Assembly: GCA_900550355.1 (NCBI GenBank) | Contig: URRT01000002.1 | Span: 1 to 54,201 of the forward strand | Reading direction: 5' to 3' | Length of the DNA stretch: 54,201 bases | Origin: an uncultured Collinsella sp. | GTDB taxonomy: Bacteria; Actinomycetota; Coriobacteriia; Coriobacteriales; Coriobacteriaceae | Shown: positions 33,706 to 42,870 of the stretch, piece by piece | Layout: each line of letters starts with the position of its first letter | Position numbering within the stretch: the stretch's first letter is position 1 | Notes under the pieces: model-generated | Seen by the model: the letters and a program-made list of their open reading frames with translations, nothing else | The model's database searches: none | What the model was told of the DNA's origin: nothing | Position numbers and translations under genes: made by a program

Positions 33706-34710
33706 ATGGACTGCGATGGCTACCCATGCGTTCCCATGCCGTTGATGTGCACTGCCTTTGTGCCGGGGCAGATTGACACTGCGGTTGCAGGCATTTCCGA
33801 CCCCGATTCACGCACCATCGCCACGGCAGAAGCGCTGTACTTTCGCGGACAGGCCGCCCTCGCTGCCAAGACGGCGCGCCCCTATCTTGACGCCACCGAC
33901 CCCGCACTGCGCTATTCCGCATGCTTTATCTGCGGATATGCCAGTCTGTCGCTCAACCGTATCGCCGACGCCCGCCGTTGTCTTGCGGGCATCCTCGATA
34001 CGCCCACCAACGAAGAATCGCTCGCCGTCCATGCCATGCGTATCCTGTTCGCCTCGGCCGCAAGCGTCCTGCTACACTTGCCTTCCCCGTATTCTGCCGA
34101 AGAGTTTTATCCGCTTGCGGCGCATCTACCCGAAGGCCTGCGCCTGTTCGCCAGCTACGTGATGGCGCATGCCTTGTACCTGCGCGGCGAATATGGCCGC
34201 AGTCTGGGCATGGCGGAAAACGCCCTGATCATGAAACAGGGAAGTTATCCCATCTCGGAGCTGTTCCTGCACTTGGCAGCTTCTATGGCATGCATGAGTC
34301 TCAAAGACGTCGACGCCGCAAAGGCACACTTCGGAACCGCTTGGGACATTGCGCGTCCCGACGGCCTTATCGAGCTCATTGGCGAGCATCACGGCCTTTT
34401 ACAGGGACTCATCGAGGCGTGCCTAAAAACGCAATACCCTGACGACTTCGCTCACATCATCGAGATCACGTATCGATTCAGCTACGGTTGGCGGCGCATC
34501 CACAACCCCGATTCGGGCGAGGACGTGGCCGACGATCTAACGACCACGGAGTTCACCATGGCCATGCTCGCCTGCCGTGGGTGGACCAACGCCGAAATCG
34601 CACGCCATATGGGAGTATCGCCGGGCACCGTCAAAAACCGCCTATCCGGCGTATACGCAAAGCTTGGCATCGGCACGCGCGCGGAGCTGGTCGCGCATAT
34701 GTTGCGTTAG
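33706..34710 (+). CDS. LuxR-type helix-turn-helix regulator with helical N-terminal region
   Basis: A 334-aa protein. The last 60 residues are a LuxR/GerE DNA-binding domain: WTNAEIARHMGVSPGTVKNR, then VYAKLGIGTRAELVAHML. The first 270 residues are Ala- and Leu-rich paired helices resembling a TPR or helical-repeat array, and no receiver or ATPase domain is visible. MalT-type regulators have such arrays, but the NTPase part is missing here. ATG at 33706 has GGGAGATGGA just upstream. The large surface protein follows in the same direction after 156 bases and is a plausible target. Confidence 0.88.
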   Translation: MDCDGYPCVPMPLMCTAFVPGQIDTAVAGISDPDSRTIATAEALYFRGQAALAAKTARPYLDATDPALRYSACFICGYASLSLNRIADARRCLAGILDTPTNEESLAVHAMRILFASAASVLLHLPSPYSAEEFYPLAAHLPEGLRLFASYVMAHALYLRGEYGRSLGMAENALIMKQGSYPISELFLHLAASMACMSLKDVDAAKAHFGTAWDIARPDGLIELIGEHHGLLQGLIEACLKTQYPDDFAHIIEITYRFSYGWRRIHNPDSGEDVADDLTTTEFTMAMLACRGWTNAEIARHMGVSPGTVKNRLSGVYAKLGIGTRAELVAHMLR

Positions 34711-34866
34711 CGACCGGGCTGCCTAGCGCAGCATGCGCGCTCCGGAGCCCCGGCGCTTCACTCGCTCAAATTGGACATTTTGGCCATCGAACGGCACTAC
34801 CGCCACGAAGCGTCTTCTCGCAAAATTGGATTATTTCCACCGATATTTGCGGGATGGGAGCCCAAG

Positions 34867-37800
34867 ATGCTTGATCGCCGTTCGTTACTTGTTGCCGGAG
34901 CGTCCTCGCTAGCGAGCATTATGTTGCCCCGCGTGCCGGGAAGCGAAAATGCCTTCCTGCTGCCGTTCGCGCCCACCGCGGCCTATGCCGACGAAGAAGA
35001 CCCCTTCAAGGTCCTGGTGCTCTCGCGCACCATGTTTGGTGTGGTCGTGGTCGACGTCGCCAACAAGAATACGCCTATCGCGGGTGCCCAGGTCACGCTC
35101 ACATCGCGCTATGCCGCAGGCAAGCAGCTCACCGCCACGACCGATGAAGAAGGCACGGCCATCTTTGAGGTCGCCCCTCTTTCGGAAGGCTACGTGGACG
35201 AGGCAACGCTTCTCGACGCATACGACTTTAACGGCGGCATCTCCATTAGCATGGCGGGCTACCGCGATGTCGAGATTCCCCTTGCGCGTATCCAGGGCGG
35301 CACCGCCATAACCGCACCCACACGTCCGCTCTCCGACGGCGAGCCGTACTTCCGCCAGCTCACGTTCGACGAATGGGACATCCAGTACGCCGACGCCACG
35401 TTTATGGCAATGCCAGCGGACGAAGCAGCAAACGACCAGCCCGACACGCACGCTTTTACCGTGCAGGCTCATCTGCCGCAAGGCGGGCAGGCAACATTGC
35501 ATATCAATAAAGTGATGCCCGCTGCGGGCAGCTCAACCGAAACCGTCACGCAGATTGGCCAAGTCAAGGCCAGCGCATCGGGCGCGGATAATCTGGCGAC
35601 GTTCACGCTCGAAGACAAGTTCCTCGATGCAGCGTCGAGCCTTCTGGAAGAAGGATGCAAGTTGCGCTTTGTCCTCAACTATCAGGGCAAAACCTACACG
35701 CTCTCATCCCCCATGGCCGTTGTCACCGCGCCGGCCGCAAAGGCAGAATCGGGCTCGACCACCATCATTCCCACCACTATGGACCAAGAGATCACTCCGT
35801 TTGATTTCCCCGCGGCGTTTCCCGGCATCGGCGGCAATAAGTTCACGTGTTGGATGCCCACATTTCCGATCCTTTTCGATTTCTCGTTTGCTGGATACGT
35901 GCTGTTTGGTGGAGGATACAAACCAGCCAGCTACATGAACGATTCGGGCAACCCTGATCCGGAATACTGGAAGAAATCGCCACGTGAGTCGGGCGCCAAG
36001 CAGGCAAACCGCTACCTCGACGAGATGGAGGGGAAGTGGAATCAGTACAAGAGTATGAGTGCCGGTTCGGGCACCGATCCAAGAAACACTAAGCTGCTTC
36101 GTCACCACTGCACGCTGCTGTTTACGATGGATATCGCCACGCAGCTGTACGGATCGCTCGCCTACGACTGGGTGGGCAAAACCTGGGGCAACAACAACGA
36201 TCCCGCATTTGGCAATATTAAGGCCCTCTTCCAGGTAAGAACCGACCTCAATTGGACCGAGCAGTTTACCCTAGGACCGGTGCCGTTTTTCCTAAACGTC
36301 AATCCCTGGGTGCTGGCAAAACTGGCGCTCGCCGTGGGCGCCCACACGCACGGTAGCGGCGCGGCATTTTTCAAAAACATATCGCTCGACTATTCAAACA
36401 CCTCGGGCTCTTTCACCATCCAGATCGGGCTTGCCGTCACCTTTGGAGCCGGCGTTGCAGGCGTCGCCTCGTCTGCCGTGCGCGGCGCCGCATCCCTCAC
36501 GTTGTTCATTGGGTACGAGAAGGCGGATGGACACCAGCTTCCGCGACTGCGCGTAGGCGCAGACGTCGATGTCGATGTGATACTCCAGTTCGTCATGTTC
36601 AAGTGGACCACCAAAGCTTGGTCGGGATCGTGGCCCACACTCCTCGATTCGTGGAATATGTCGGTGAACAACGGCGACCAGTATGTACTCCAGCGCTCTG
36701 AACTCGCATTGGGTGGAGATACGCCTTACACGCTGGATGCCTGCTTCGGCACGCCCGGCAACGCCGAGGGAGGTGGTGTGCCGCAATTTATCGCATCGGC
36801 CACCATCGTCACCAACGCCGAACTGCTCGCACGCGCCGAGGTTAAGGCCACTGCTGTAAACGTCGCGCCTGCCGCGCGCGATTGGGATCAAGCGGTCACG
36901 CGCATTGAGCTCGAGGCAGACGCGGAGAGCGACGACACGGGACAGGTCGAACATTTCGTCCACGTGCTGATGGAGAACGATGAAAATGCCGCGCCGATGT
37001 ATGAGTACACCTACATCGGTCAGGCAACAAACGCCGTTGCGGACCCCAACGCCAATTCTGCCGGCGTGTCGGAGGACGAGCGTGGCGGCATCAAACCCTC
37101 GAGCGACAACGTGCTGTTTGCTGGCGTGCTCAGCGAAGCTCACATGAAGCTGGCAAGGATTGCCGGCGTAGAATGCCTGTTCCGTATCGCCTCGGTGCGC
37201 TACGGCGACAATGGTCGCTCGCGCCTGGTGGTGCACACAAAGGCAAACGGCACGTGGTCCGCTCCCACGCCCGTGGACTTTCCCCTTGGGTTTGGCGAGA
37301 ACGACGTGGAGCGCGACAGCACATACGATTACGACTTCGACATAGTGGAATATACGGACGGGAGAGGAAACCAGGACGCCTACGTGCTGCTGGTCTCGGG
37401 CGAGCGCCCCGCCGGCGACAACACCCTTTTCGATACGGCGAGCACATCCGGCATACTGTCCGTTGTGCGCCTGCGCATAAGCAACGACGGAGTTCGCGTG
37501 ATATCGCACACGTCGTGGCGCAGCATCTCGCGCGGCCACCTTCAGGAGGATGGCTACCATTGTCTGCAGTGCCCACGAATCACGGTGGGCAAGACGCTGG
37601 TCGACGGGCGCCTGTCGGGTGCCTACCTCCACCGCCGCGGAACCACCGCAGAAAAGGCGCTCGGCAGCGAGGCTGAGGTTGCGCTGGAGTGCTTTACCCT
37701 GTGGTCGGACGTTTCGGGCGACAGCCTGACGTTCCGCCAAGTTCTCCGCTTTCCGCAAGCGCCGTCGAGTATCGAGCTGGGCGCGCCCGAGAATATCAAT

Positions 37801-39234
37801 GGCAAAATGGTGGTGCCCGTTGCATACGAGACTGCAGGCGGTTGTGGCTGCGCATCGTACGCCGTGATCGGCCAGTCCATTGCGGGCTGGGGCGTCATGT
37901 CGCCGGACGCCACGGTGCCGCGCGTGGTACCGTGGCCGCAGCATACAGGCTTTTTGGCAACCGTCGACGAGCAGCTGCAGCATGTTACCTGGACGCGAGG
38001 CGCATCGGCATTTACAACGGCACCCGTGGGCGCAGCCGGCTGCGGCCCAGCATCGTTTAGCGTGGGCAACAACGGCAGGTGCGTGCTATACGTCGAGAAC
38101 ACCGACGGCAAAGTGGGACAAACCTACGACGAAGAAGGCAACCCGGTAGCAGTGATGGGCAAGCACTTCCGCATCTTCGCCAGCACCTTGGCAGGCGATC
38201 TGTTCACGGAGCCGTTCGTGATGTGCGAGCTGGACCATCCCGTCGATCAGATAACGACATTTTTAACATCGGGAGGCATGCTCTCCGCGCTCGCCACGCA
38301 CATTGTGAGCGCGGAGAAGAGCGAGGCAGAGCTGCACGGCATCGAAGTACCCTTGGTGGCGTGTGCCACTCCGACGGGCGCGGTCGCTACCTCGGGCGCG
38401 GTGGTGCCCGGAGCAACAGGCGAATCCTTCATGGTCACGGTGCGAAACGACGGCAACACCTTGCTGACCGCCGGCACGATCGATCTGTACCGAGAGGGCT
38501 CCAGCCAGCCGTTCTCCAGCGCATCCATCGGATTCGGAGTGAACGCACGCATGGCTTCGATCTACGATCCAGAGCTTGCCGAGGACGCTTCGGCCAACGA
38601 CATGGCACACGTGAAGTACGCGCTCGAGACGCTGGGCACACGTTTTGCAACGCACCCGCTGGTAGCCGACAACGGCAACGCCGTGCTGGCACCGGGTTGC
38701 ACGGCACAGTTCCGCATGAGCTTCGCCATCCCCGAGAGTTGGAGCGACGAGGTGGGCAAACGCGTAACGCTGTATGCGAAGGCACGTAATCTGGTGGCGC
38801 TCGATCCCGTAACGCTCGAGGAAATTCGACCGGGCGCAAACTCGGCGCTGGGTGCCGTACTGCACGAGCTTCATGTGCCCGACGCGGCATGCGAACGCTC
38901 AGAAGTTCAGGTCGGCGTATGCGACAGCGCGGATACGACAGGACTTCACGACGCCCCGATGACGGTCGACGGCGATGGCGGCTCGAGTGGCGGCGGTACT
39001 GACGAGGGCGGCGGCTCCAGCGGAAGCAGCTCCGGCAGCGGCAAGGATCACGGCAATAACAAGCGCTCCGGAAAAGCGGGCGCGCTTGCAGGCACGGGCG
39101 ATGTCAACGCTCCCCTCATGGCAGCCGCTGCAGCACTCGCCGCAGCTGGTGCCGGCCTTGTCGCCTACAGCGCCCGCCGCACGGCGCTCGAAACCGACAC
39201 CGCCAATGAGGTCAATTCGGATAAGCCTCGCTAG
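34867..39234 (+). CDS. Large secreted, probably wall-anchored protein of unknown family
   Basis: A 1455-aa protein I do not recognise. The N-terminus MLDRRSLLVAGASSLASIML is a Tat-like signal (twin Arg, hydrophobic core). Residues about 45-120 look like a carboxypeptidase-regulatory or Cna-B-type beta domain (TPIAGAQVTLTSRY, then TTDEEGTAIFEVAPL). The middle is beta-rich, with Trp- and Asn-rich parts. Repeated seven-bladed-propeller-like turns may lie around residues 700-1200, but I see no exact repeat. The end has a Gly/Ser linker, LAGTGD (an LPXTG-like sorting motif), a hydrophobic helix and a short tail with arginines. ATG at 34867 has GGGAG seven bases upstream. No enzymatic motif was found. 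Confidence 0.8.
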   Translation: MLDRRSLLVAGASSLASIMLPRVPGSENAFLLPFAPTAAYADEEDPFKVLVLSRTMFGVVVVDVANKNTPIAGAQVTLTSRYAAGKQLTATTDEEGTAIFEVAPLSEGYVDEATLLDAYDFNGGISISMAGYRDVEIPLARIQGGTAITAPTRPLSDGEPYFRQLTFDEWDIQYADATFMAMPADEAANDQPDTHAFTVQAHLPQGGQATLHINKVMPAAGSSTETVTQIGQVKASASGADNLATFTLEDKFLDAASSLLEEGCKLRFVLNYQGKTYTLSSPMAVVTAPAAKAESGSTTIIPTTMDQEITPFDFPAAFPGIGGNKFTCWMPTFPILFDFSFAGYVLFGGGYKPASYMNDSGNPDPEYWKKSPRESGAKQANRYLDEMEGKWNQYKSMSAGSGTDPRNTKLLRHHCTLLFTMDIATQLYGSLAYDWVGKTWGNNNDPAFGNIKALFQVRTDLNWTEQFTLGPVPFFLNVNPWVLAKLALAVGAHTHGSGAAFFKNISLDYSNTSGSFTIQIGLAVTFGAGVAGVASSAVRGAASLTLFIGYEKADGHQLPRLRVGADVDVDVILQFVMFKWTTKAWSGSWPTLLDSWNMSVNNGDQYVLQRSELALGGDTPYTLDACFGTPGNAEGGGVPQFIASATIVTNAELLARAEVKATAVNVAPAARDWDQAVTRIELEADAESDDTGQVEHFVHVLMENDENAAPMYEYTYIGQATNAVADPNANSAGVSEDERGGIKPSSDNVLFAGVLSEAHMKLARIAGVECLFRIASVRYGDNGRSRLVVHTKANGTWSAPTPVDFPLGFGENDVERDSTYDYDFDIVEYTDGRGNQDAYVLLVSGERPAGDNTLFDTASTSGILSVVRLRISNDGVRVISHTSWRSISRGHLQEDGYHCLQCPRITVGKTLVDGRLSGAYLHRRGTTAEKALGSEAEVALECFTLWSDVSGDSLTFRQVLRFPQAPSSIELGAPENINGKMVVPVAYETAGGCGCASYAVIGQSIAGWGVMSPDATVPRVVPWPQHTGFLATVDEQLQHVTWTRGASAFTTAPVGAAGCGPASFSVGNNGRCVLYVENTDGKVGQTYDEEGNPVAVMGKHFRIFASTLAGDLFTEPFVMCELDHPVDQITTFLTSGGMLSALATHIVSAEKSEAELHGIEVPLVACATPTGAVATSGAVVPGATGESFMVTVRNDGNTLLTAGTIDLYREGSSQPFSSASIGFGVNARMASIYDPELAEDASANDMAHVKYALETLGTRFATHPLVADNGNAVLAPGCTAQFRMSFAIPESWSDEVGKRVTLYAKARNLVALDPVTLEEIRPGANSALGAVLHELHVPDAACERSEVQVGVCDSADTTGLHDAPMTVDGDGGSSGGGTDEGGGSSGSSSGSGKDHGNNKRSGKAGALAGTGDVNAPLMAAAAALAAAGAGLVAYSARRTALETDTANEVNSDKPR

Positions 39235-39286
39235 CTCCTAGTTGCTTTTACGAGAGACGCCGACTCGGCTCATCGAACATCAAAAT

Positions 39287-39316
39287 GGGCTGGCCCCGAT
39301 AACTCGGAGCCAGCCC
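39287..39316. terminator. Bidirectional hairpin terminator
   Basis: GGGCTGGCCCCGA (39287-39299) pairs with TCGGAGCCAGCCC (39304-39316) with one mismatch, between convergent genes. Confidence 0.8.
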
Positions 39317-39344
39317 TGAGTCGCCTGACGTAAGAATCGCGGCG

Positions 39345-40361
39345 TTACTTGAGCTTCAGTGCTTCCATCATGGGCACGGCGGCGTCCCAATCGATCTTCC
39401 AGCCAATCGACACGCGGACGGTTTCACCCGTTGCGGGAGCCGTCGCAAACAGTGTATGGCCGTTGTCGGGACCGGTAAAGCGCAGCCACGCTATGCCGTT
39501 GTACTCGACCTGGTCGGTTGTTGTCTCCTTGCCTTCGTAGACCTGCTCTAGGCTTGCAACCTCTTCCTCCGGCGAGCGCGGGAAGATGCTGATGTTCAGG
39601 CGTCCTCCAGTCTCGTCGTGGAAGAAGTTTGCCTTTTCGCGCTCTTCGTCGGACGAATCCAGCGTGTACCCATCGGCGGCCTCGATGCTGTACGACGCGC
39701 AGTCGATGCCCGTTAAATCTGCCTTCTCGCCAGAATCGGCCACGCCGCCGGCCGCCTTGAACTCCTTGGTCTCGCACCCCGTGGTGTCAAAGTGCATGGC
39801 CTCATGATTCTTGGCGGGGGCGTAAGCATCTACGAACTCGACAGTGATGGGCCCGTAGTACGCCGTCTTGGGCGCCCAGAAATACACGTACTCAACAGTC
39901 TCGCCCGGACCGATATCTGGCCTCTCGGAAAGATCGATGCCCTCGTGAAGCTCATCGGGAGCCTCGCTTGCAACGTAATCGAGCACGGCCGCCTTGCCGG
40001 AAGTAAACAACGGGTCGCCTGCCTCAAGATCGCCCTGGGCAGCATGCACGTTAAAGGAGCCAAACGTCCTGTTCTTTGCATTGTTGTTGGTGATCTTGAC
40101 GTGCAGGTAAAAGCCGTCCTGCAGCTTAGCGTCGCCGCGATAGAACGTACCGTGGGCTACCGACTCATAGGTTATACCAGCTACCTCGACCGTCTGCGAC
40201 TCATAGGCCTTCTTCTCTACGGGAGCACTGCCGCCGCCCGAGCTGCCAGCCGAGCCACTCGGCGCATTTCCGCCGCAACCGGTAAGCGTGCAAGCCAGCA
40301 CGGCCGAAAGCGTCACGGTGGGAATTCCTAACAGCAGCTTCTTCGTCATGGGCTTCATCAT
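39345..40361 (-). CDS. DUF5067-like lipoprotein
   Basis: A 338-aa exported lipoprotein. The signal ends ACTLTGCGGN, followed by a Ser/Gly linker. Residues about 45-200 resemble the DUF5067 immunoglobulin-like domain (GFYLHVKITNNNAKNRTFGS). The C-terminal part (from about 225, YSIEAADGYTLDSSDEE) is a second small domain without a clear relative. Function unknown; such lipoproteins are common in gut Actinobacteria and Firmicutes. ATG at 40361 has AAAGGAG eight bases upstream; a second ATG follows immediately. It is monocistronic. Confidence 0.82.
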   Translation of the reverse strand: MMKPMTKKLLLGIPTVTLSAVLACTLTGCGGNAPSGSAGSSGGGSAPVEKKAYESQTVEVAGITYESVAHGTFYRGDAKLQDGFYLHVKITNNNAKNRTFGSFNVHAAQGDLEAGDPLFTSGKAAVLDYVASEAPDELHEGIDLSERPDIGPGETVEYVYFWAPKTAYYGPITVEFVDAYAPAKNHEAMHFDTTGCETKEFKAAGGVADSGEKADLTGIDCASYSIEAADGYTLDSSDEEREKANFFHDETGGRLNISIFPRSPEEEVASLEQVYEGKETTTDQVEYNGIAWLRFTGPDNGHTLFATAPATGETVRVSIGWKIDWDAAVPMMEALKLK

Positions 40362-40828
40362 CCTCACCGCTCCTTTCGGCTTACAGCTCATCCGTTGCCC
40401 GAGTCCCAAGTCGACTCCGTGGCATCGGCCTCCACTATGAGCGTATGGCGAAAAGCAGCGCCGGCGAAGTGACCCGTGGCCCAACTAGCAACCGCCCAGC
40501 ATCCCCTATGGACCAAAAAGACTCGTATACGCACGCCCTCGGCCCATAAAATGAGACGCCTGTCCCAATGTTCGATTCAATCCAACAATCCGCATGGCAC
40601 GTTTTTGACAAACGCATCCAACCGCAAACGTAGCAGGACGCATTCGACCGCCTTCAAACTTACTCGGACAGAACCGACTCGGTTTTGTCCGAGTAAACGC
40701 TGTTCCACCAAATTCCGAACGATTGTTCGATGGATTTCGTGTTGGTTGGAATCGCCTGTGGGCTGGGCTATGCTACCTTGACTATCTATATGACTTAAAC
40801 GCAGCAAAGGAGCATCGAAAGAGCGAGC
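40362..40828. other. Gene-free interval with two dyads
   Basis: No supported gene. TTACTCGGACA (40660-40670) and TGTCCGAGTAA (40686-40696) form a perfect 11-bp dyad, extended inside by AACCGA/TCGGTT. A smaller dyad CGAAC-GATT-GTTCG lies at 40716-40729. Both sit upstream of the topoisomerase promoter and could be regulatory sites or a terminator hairpin. Confidence 0.6.
40746..40774 (+). promoter_or_regulatory. Candidate promoter of the topoisomerase operon
   Basis: TTGGAA (40746-40751) and TATGCT (40769-40774) are separated by 17 bases, about 55 bases before the first start codon. Assigned by eye only. Confidence 0.4.
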
Positions 40829-42826
40829 ATGGCAAAAAACACCGCAAACTATGGTAACGACAGTATTCGTCAGCTCAAGGACGAGGAACGCGTACGCCTG
40901 CGCCCTGCCGTCATCTTTGGCTCGGACGGGCTCGACGGCTGCGCGCATGCCGCCTTCGAGATCCTGTCCAACGCCGTTGACGAAGCGCGCCAGGGCTACG
41001 GCAAGCTCATCACCCTCACTGCCTTTCGCGATGGCTCTATCCAGGTAGAGGATAACGGCCGCGGCTGCCCGCTCGATTGGAACCCCTCCGAAAAGCGCTT
41101 TAACTGGGAGCTCGTCTTTTGCGAGCTCTACGCCGGCGGCAAATACAACAACAACCAGGGCGGCGACTACGACTTCTCGCTCGGCACCAACGGCCTGGGC
41201 TCGTGCGCGACTCAGTACGCTTCCGAGTACATGGATGTCACGGTTTGGCGCGATGGCAACAAGTACTCTCTGCACTTTAAGAAGGGTAAGGTTGTCGGCG
41301 CCAAGAAGAAGGCACTCGAGATTGAGCCCAGCGACGAGAACCGCACCGGCACCACTATCAAGTGGCGCCCCGATCTTGAGGTCTTTACCTCGATTAGCAT
41401 TCCCCACGATTGGTATCGCGAGACCATGCGCCGTCAGGCGGTGGTCAACGCCAACGTGACCTTCCGCCTGCGCATTGAGGGCGACGATGGCGAGTTTTCC
41501 GAAGAGGACTTTTGCTACCCCAAGGGCATCGAGGACTACGTGCTCGAGAAGGTCGGTACCGACTACCTTACCGAGCCCTTCTTTATCGAAGCCGACCGTC
41601 GCGGTCGCGATCGCGAGGACCTGCCCGATTACAACGTAAAGATCACTGCTTGCATGTGCTTCTCGCGCACTTTCATGATGCAGGAGTACTACCACAACTC
41701 ATCGTGGCTCGAGAACGGCGGCTCGCCCGAGAAGGCTGCCCGCAGCGCTCTGACCAGCGCCATCGATGCCTACATTAAGCAACAGGGCAAGTACAACAAA
41801 AACGAGAGCGGCATTAAGTGGCAGGACGTCCAGGACTGCCTGGTACTGGTGACCAACTGCTTCTCCACCCAGACGTCCTACGAAAACCAGACCAAAAAGG
41901 CCATCAATAACCGCTTTATCCAGCAGGCCATGACGGCCTTCTTTAAGGAGCGCCTCTCGACCTACTTGATCGAGAACAAAGATGCCGCCAACAAGATCAT
42001 GGAGCAGGTGCTCATCAACAAGCGTTCGCGCGAGAACGCCGAGAAGACGCGCCAGAGCATCAAAACCAACCTGCAGCAGAAGACCGACATGGCCAACCGC
42101 GTGCAGAAGTTCATCGACTGCCGCTCCAAGGACAAGAGCCGCCGCGAGATCTACATCGTAGAGGGCGACTCGGCAGCAGGTGCCATTCGCACCTCGCGCG
42201 ATGCCGAGTTCCAGGGTGTTATGCCCGTCCGAGGCAAAATCCTCAACTGCCTAAAGGAGGACTACCCGCGCATCTTTAAGTCCGACATCATCATGGACCT
42301 CATGCGCGTACTGGGCTGCGGTGTGGAGATCAAGGACAAGCGCATCAAGAACCTTGGCGCCTTTGACCTGGACAACCTCAACTGGAACAAGGTCATCATC
42401 TGTACGGACGCCGACGTCGACGGTTATCACATCCGCACGCTCGTGCTCACCATGCTCTATCGCCTGGTGCCCACGCTTATCGACGAAGGCTACGTGTATA
42501 TCGCCGAGTCGCCGCTCTACGAGATCAACTGCAAAGAAAAGACCTACTTTGCCTACACCGAGCTCGAGAAGAACGGCATCCTCAAAGAGATTGGCGACCA
42601 GAAGTGCTCTATCAACCGCTCCAAGGGTCTTGGTGAGAACGATCCGGACATGATGTGGCTCACCACCATGAACCCCGAGACGCGTCGTCTGATCAAGGTG
42701 GAACCCGAGGACGTCACCAAGATGGAGACCATGTTCAACCTGTTGCTGGGCAACGACGAGGCGGGCCGCAAGCGCCATATCTCCGAGCACGGCAAGGAAT
42801 ATCTGGACCAGCTAGACCTGCAATAG
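40829..42826 (+). CDS. Type IIA topoisomerase B subunit (GyrB/ParE-like, divergent)
   Basis: A 665-aa ATPase subunit. The GHKL part has ILSNAVDEARQG (catalytic Glu/Asn region), VEDNGRGCPLD and LYAGGKYNNN. The glycine-rich ATP lid reads SLGTNGLGSCATQYAS rather than the usual SGGLHGVG. The Toprim part has VEGDSAAG (about 446) and DADVDG (about 527), and PLYEINCKEK is at the expected place. Length fits ParE or short GyrB. ATG has AAAGGAG 15 bases upstream, which is long. The A-subunit gene begins 44 bases later. The pair would form a DNA-cutting heterotetramer, likely a topoisomerase IV or a second gyrase. Confidence 0.9.
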   Translation: MAKNTANYGNDSIRQLKDEERVRLRPAVIFGSDGLDGCAHAAFEILSNAVDEARQGYGKLITLTAFRDGSIQVEDNGRGCPLDWNPSEKRFNWELVFCELYAGGKYNNNQGGDYDFSLGTNGLGSCATQYASEYMDVTVWRDGNKYSLHFKKGKVVGAKKKALEIEPSDENRTGTTIKWRPDLEVFTSISIPHDWYRETMRRQAVVNANVTFRLRIEGDDGEFSEEDFCYPKGIEDYVLEKVGTDYLTEPFFIEADRRGRDREDLPDYNVKITACMCFSRTFMMQEYYHNSSWLENGGSPEKAARSALTSAIDAYIKQQGKYNKNESGIKWQDVQDCLVLVTNCFSTQTSYENQTKKAINNRFIQQAMTAFFKERLSTYLIENKDAANKIMEQVLINKRSRENAEKTRQSIKTNLQQKTDMANRVQKFIDCRSKDKSRREIYIVEGDSAAGAIRTSRDAEFQGVMPVRGKILNCLKEDYPRIFKSDIIMDLMRVLGCGVEIKDKRIKNLGAFDLDNLNWNKVIICTDADVDGYHIRTLVLTMLYRLVPTLIDEGYVYIAESPLYEINCKEKTYFAYTELEKNGILKEIGDQKCSINRSKGLGENDPDMMWLTTMNPETRRLIKVEPEDVTKMETMFNLLLGNDEAGRKRHISEHGKEYLDQLDLQ

Positions 42827-42870
42827 CAGCAAATCGATAACGACGGCCATAAGAAGTTCAAGAGGAAATC

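Noticed and set aside
36394..37983. A 529-codon minus-strand frame opposite the surface protein
   Set aside because: No start signal and random-looking composition; the plus-strand frame is continuous with signal peptide and sorting motif.
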